Positions 61,152 through 64,000 of a stretch of DNA of 64,000 nucleotides are shown here, piece after piece (position 1 is the stretch's first letter; every line of letters starts with the position of its first letter). The stretch spans positions 310,001 to 374,000 of the forward strand of contig NZ_JACHZQ010000003.1 in NCBI RefSeq assembly GCF_014193655.1. The letters run 5' to 3'. This DNA is from Rhizobium sp. BK313. GTDB lineage: Bacteria > Pseudomonadota > Alphaproteobacteria > Rhizobiales > Rhizobiaceae. The notes beneath the pieces were generated by a model. That model saw only the letters and a program-made list of their open reading frames with translations, searched no databases and was not told where the DNA came from. The translations under genes and the position numbers were made by a program.

Positions 61152-61666
61152 CCGACAGCGAGATGAACGAACAGGCGCCCGCAAAACCCGCTCTGTTTTC
61201 CCGGCCCTTGCCGATCCTGATTTTCATTGTGGTCGCCGTCGTTCTCGACCAGGCCGTCAAGGTCATGGTCGACAACTGGCTGCCTTTGCAGGAGATGGTG
61301 CCGGTCATTCCGATGCTGGCGCTCTACCGGACCTATAATCTTGGCGTCGCCTTCTCGATGCTGTCGGGCATGGACGGCTGGTTCATTGTCGGCATGCGGC
61401 TCGTCATCGTCGTCTTCGTGCTCTGGCTCTGGCGGAGGACGCCCAATCACCGCTGGCTTGCCCATCTGGGCTTTGCGTTGATCATCGCCGGTGCGCTAGG
61501 CAACCTGATCGACCGGTTCCTCTATGGTCATGTGATCGACTACATCCTCTTCCATACCGAGACCTGGTCGTTCGCCGTCTTCAATCTCGCCGACAGTTTC
61601 ATCACTGTCGGAGCGGGTTGCGTCATTCTGGACGAGCTGCTTCTGCCAAAAAAGGCGAAATCGTAA
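61148..61666 (+). CDS. lspA: Lipoprotein signal peptidase II
   Basis: 172 residues with four membrane helices. The catalytic pair is Asp122 (GNLIDRF) and Asp149 (FNLADSF). It cleaves signal peptides from diacylglyceryl-modified lipoproteins. It overlaps the TrmH-type gene by four bases. Confidence 0.95.
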   Translation: MTDSEMNEQAPAKPALFSRPLPILIFIVVAVVLDQAVKVMVDNWLPLQEMVPVIPMLALYRTYNLGVAFSMLSGMDGWFIVGMRLVIVVFVLWLWRRTPNHRWLAHLGFALIIAGALGNLIDRFLYGHVIDYILFHTETWSFAVFNLADSFITVGAGCVILDELLLPKKAKS

Positions 61667-61721
61667 AATTCTAACGAATCCCTGAAGGCATCGGGAAGAG
61701 TGCGCATGTTAGCAAGACTAC

Positions 61722-64000
61722 ATGAGCACTCTGGCAAATCTGCAGGAAAAGCTTGTCGCCGCCATTGCCGACGACTACACCGAGCCACGCGAACGGCCGG
61801 TCAACGACGCGCGCCCCATAACCACTAATCCCATCGAGATTTCGCCGGCTAATATAAGGGATACGTCGCAATCCGCGCTTCCTCAATGGCTGCAACGCCA
61901 TTGGCTGAATGGCGGCGGCTTGATCGCCGGCGTAGCGCTCATGTCGGTCGGCTATGCGGGTGGCCCGCTGGCGCTTGCTGCGCTGCTGGGCCTGATAGCG
62001 CTGACGATCGTCGTCGCCGGTGTCTTCCGCAGGCGGAATGCTGCCCGCAAGATTTTGGCGGATGCACTGAGCCTCAGCGAACACGAGCATGATCGTCTAT
62101 GGGAGAGCAACGAAAGCACCAGCCTGCTTGCCACCATCCATGATGCGCTTGGCGATATCACCGTAACGCGCGACATCGAACGCCGCATCATCCATGCCAA
62201 TGCCACTTTCCGCAAACTGACCGGAAAGTCGAACCCGGAAGGTCTGACGCTGGAGGAGGCAGGTCTTGTCTTCCGCACGGCGACAGCCCCTCAGCGTCAG
62301 GATGCCGAGATTTCCGCGCCGGAAGGCCCGCGTATCTTCGCCTGGCACGATGTCATGTTCCGCGATCCTGTCACCGGACAACTGATGATCCAGAGCGTCG
62401 CCCGCGACGTGACCGAGGAGCGGCAGGCCGCGCGCCTTCGCGAAGAGGCGCGGCTGAAGGCAGAATATAACAGCGCCGCCAAATCGCGGCTGCTCGCCAC
62501 CGTCAGCCATGAGATCCGCACGCCGCTGTCGGGAATTCTCGGCATGAACCATCTGCTTGCCCAGACGCCGCTGACGCTGGAGCAAGCCAACTACCTGACC
62601 GGCATTCGCCAGTCCGGCAATGCGCTCGTTCAGTTGGTCGAAGATTTGTTGGATTTCTCGACGATCGAAGTCGGGCGCTTCCAGCTTCGCCCGCGCACCG
62701 AACATCTGCGGCCGTTGCTGGAAGGCGTTGTCGAGATGCTTGCCCATCGCGCCCATGAAAAAGGCATCGAGATCGCCGCGACTGTCGCGGCCGACGTTCC
62801 CGAGACAATGGAATTCGATCCCGCCCGGTTGCGCCAGGTATTGTTCAACGTCATCGGCAATGCCGTGAAGTTTACACAGACCGGCGGTGTCCTGATCCGC
62901 GGCGGCCTTGATGGCGATGATCTGGTGATTTCGGTCCGGGATAGCGGCCCGGGAATGACCGAGGAGGAGCAGGCGCGGATCTTCGGCGAGTTCGAACAGG
63001 CCGGCAACATGCTCGACAGAAGCGCCGGCACGGGCCTGGGGCTGGCAATCTCCGCTCGCATCCTGCGGGAGTTTGGCGGCGCATTGAGCGTCGCCAGCGA
63101 GTGGGGCAACGGCAGCGAATTCACCATCCGCTTTCCGGTTTCCGTCGTCGCCCGAGAAAACGAACATGGCAGGCGCAGTGACCTGCTCAAAGGTTCCCGC
63201 GTCCTGCTGCTGGCACCAGAGGGGGCGGCAAGCACCGCAATTGCCGAGACCATCCGCACGCTTGGCGGTCAATGCCGCTTGATCGGTCCCGACGACGTGG
63301 AAAACCTGGTACACGCCGCGCCCCATGGCAAGGATGGGCCGCTGACGGATCTCATCGTCGATCATCGCATGGCGCCGTGGTATTTCCGGGAAGGGAGCGA
63401 ACTTGCCGCTCCCGGCCTGCGCAAGATCTTTCTGGTCAATCCGGAGGAGCGCAACACGCATCCGCTCGATCTTTTCGATGCCTGGCTGATCCGCCCGCTG
63501 CGCGAACAATCGCTGATCGATGTGATGAGCGGCCGGATGCAGGGCATGGAGAAGCGCGATGTGCTGAGCGACAGCCCACATGGGTTCGGTCTTATGACAA
63601 CGGAAGCGACGGATATCGCTCTCAACGTCCTGCTCGGCGAAGATGATCCGGTCAACGCTATGCTGGTGCGCGCCATGCTCGCCAAAGCCGGCCACAGGGT
63701 TCGGCTCGTCGAGGATTTCGGCGGCCTGCTCGCCCGCGCCGAAAATAGCGAGAACCGCCCGGACGTCGTCGTCACCGATCTCACCATGCCAGGCGGTGAC
63801 GGCGCTGCGATGCTCGCACAACTGAGGGCGCTGGAGCGCCGGTACGGCCTTTCGCCCCTGCCTGTGATCGTGTTGACCGCCGACAGCCGCGACGCCATCC
63901 GCCGTCAGGCCCTGCTGGCGGGAGCCGATGCGGTCATCGTCAAGCCGGTCGACCCCGACCGCCTGATTGCCGAGGTACAAGGCCTGTCGCGGCAGGCTCT
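61722..64000 (+). CDS. Hybrid sensor histidine kinase/response regulator (3' end cut by window)
   Basis: About 759 codons are visible. Two membrane helices lie near 65-102. A PAS-like domain is at ~130-230. HisKA has the phospho-acceptor His263 (ATVSHEIRTPLSG). The ATPase domain shows DSGPGMTEEE and GTGLGLAI. A degenerate receiver-like domain is at ~490-600. A true receiver begins near 636, with Glu640-Asp641-Asp642 (LGEDDPVN) and phospho-acceptor Asp686 (VVVTDLTMPGGDG), then VLTAD and VKPVD. It runs off the window end. It is separated from lspA by 55 bases and has no strong ribosome site. Confidence 0.9.
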   Translation, partial: MSTLANLQEKLVAAIADDYTEPRERPVNDARPITTNPIEISPANIRDTSQSALPQWLQRHWLNGGGLIAGVALMSVGYAGGPLALAALLGLIALTIVVAGVFRRRNAARKILADALSLSEHEHDRLWESNESTSLLATIHDALGDITVTRDIERRIIHANATFRKLTGKSNPEGLTLEEAGLVFRTATAPQRQDAEISAPEGPRIFAWHDVMFRDPVTGQLMIQSVARDVTEERQAARLREEARLKAEYNSAAKSRLLATVSHEIRTPLSGILGMNHLLAQTPLTLEQANYLTGIRQSGNALVQLVEDLLDFSTIEVGRFQLRPRTEHLRPLLEGVVEMLAHRAHEKGIEIAATVAADVPETMEFDPARLRQVLFNVIGNAVKFTQTGGVLIRGGLDGDDLVISVRDSGPGMTEEEQARIFGEFEQAGNMLDRSAGTGLGLAISARILREFGGALSVASEWGNGSEFTIRFPVSVVARENEHGRRSDLLKGSRVLLLAPEGAASTAIAETIRTLGGQCRLIGPDDVENLVHAAPHGKDGPLTDLIVDHRMAPWYFREGSELAAPGLRKIFLVNPEERNTHPLDLFDAWLIRPLREQSLIDVMSGRMQGMEKRDVLSDSPHGFGLMTTEATDIALNVLLGEDDPVNAMLVRAMLAKAGHRVRLVEDFGGLLARAENSENRPDVVVTDLTMPGGDGAAMLAQLRALERRYGLSPLPVIVLTADSRDAIRRQALLAGADAVIVKPVDPDRLIAEVQGLSRQA

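Noticed and set aside
62097..63980. 627-codon minus-strand ORF near the window end
   Set aside because: Antisense to a hybrid kinase with complete HisKA, ATPase and receiver motifs.
1..64000. tRNA, rRNA, CRISPR array, IS element or prophage
   Set aside because: No tRNA-like TpsiC arm with acceptor stem, no regular spaced repeats, and no transposase, integrase or phage structural genes were found by eye.

Overview
The window looks like chromosomal DNA of a Rhizobium-group alphaproteobacterium (Rhizobiales). I base this on protein content and gene order: DnaA, HrcA, UbiE and RpoN closely match the rhizobial versions I remember. The blocks ubiB-ubiE / mutM-echA-rpsT-dnaA and lptC-lptA-lptB-rpoN-hpf-ptsN are typical of the order. 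Rhizobial palindromic intergenic repeats of RIME type occur near 49.06, 56.0, 57.5 and 58.0 kb. No tRNA, rRNA, CRISPR array, insertion sequence or prophage was seen. Species cannot be fixed without a database.

Layout. 1-4.3 kb: amino-acid/metabolite exporters (two LysE types, one EamA), a cysteine hydrolase, an Lrp/AsnC regulator and a GNAT protein. 4.3-9.8 kb: dut, divergent prfC, a membrane GGDEF protein, an orphan metal/oxyanion-type binding protein, TrmO and a Mop protein. 9.8-13.3 kb: choline-sulfate module (betC, choX, divergent LysR). 13.3-15.6 kb: trehalose synthesis (otsB-otsA) behind a general-stress-type (EcfG-like) promoter, next to a short terminator-bounded transcription unit. 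16-18 kb: class II amidotransferase and coaBC. 18-26.7 kb: accessory genes (three LysR regulators, two SDRs, MFS, VOC, an ArsR-SRPBCC-GFA operon, a methyltransferase).

26.8-34.2 kb is the most interesting part. A six-gene minus-strand operon looks like histidine utilisation but fits the bacterial ergothioneine degradation pathway much better: an ammonia-lyase-family enzyme without the MIO triad, a hydantoinase-like and a carbamoylase-like hydrolase, a DUF917 protein, a TfoX-like small protein and a divergent urocanase that lacks the usual active-site cysteine. Together they would take ergothioneine to glutamate, with release of trimethylamine, sulfide, CO2 and ammonia.

34.4-41.5 kb: ubiB, ubiE, mutM, an enoyl-CoA hydratase, rpsT and dnaA. 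An 881-base dnaA upstream region carries a dense cluster of GANTC (CcrM) sites. 41.7-47.8 kb: a saccharopine-dehydrogenase-like protein, LysR, EamA, then hemW-rdgB-VOC-rph. 47.9-51.6 kb: hrcA, a GFA protein, grpE, ptsN and hpf. 51.9-55.8 kb: rpoN and the lipopolysaccharide export genes lptB, lptA, lptC. 56.1-64 kb: sppA, ihfB, lapA, GNAT, CoxG-like protein, two RNA methyltransferases, lspA, and a hybrid sensor kinase cut by the window end.

Overall this is a conserved chromosomal backbone (replication, ubiquinone, CoA, heat shock, LPS export) interrupted by accessory catabolic and stress cassettes suited to soil and plant-associated life: osmoprotectant use, trehalose, and ergothioneine scavenging.
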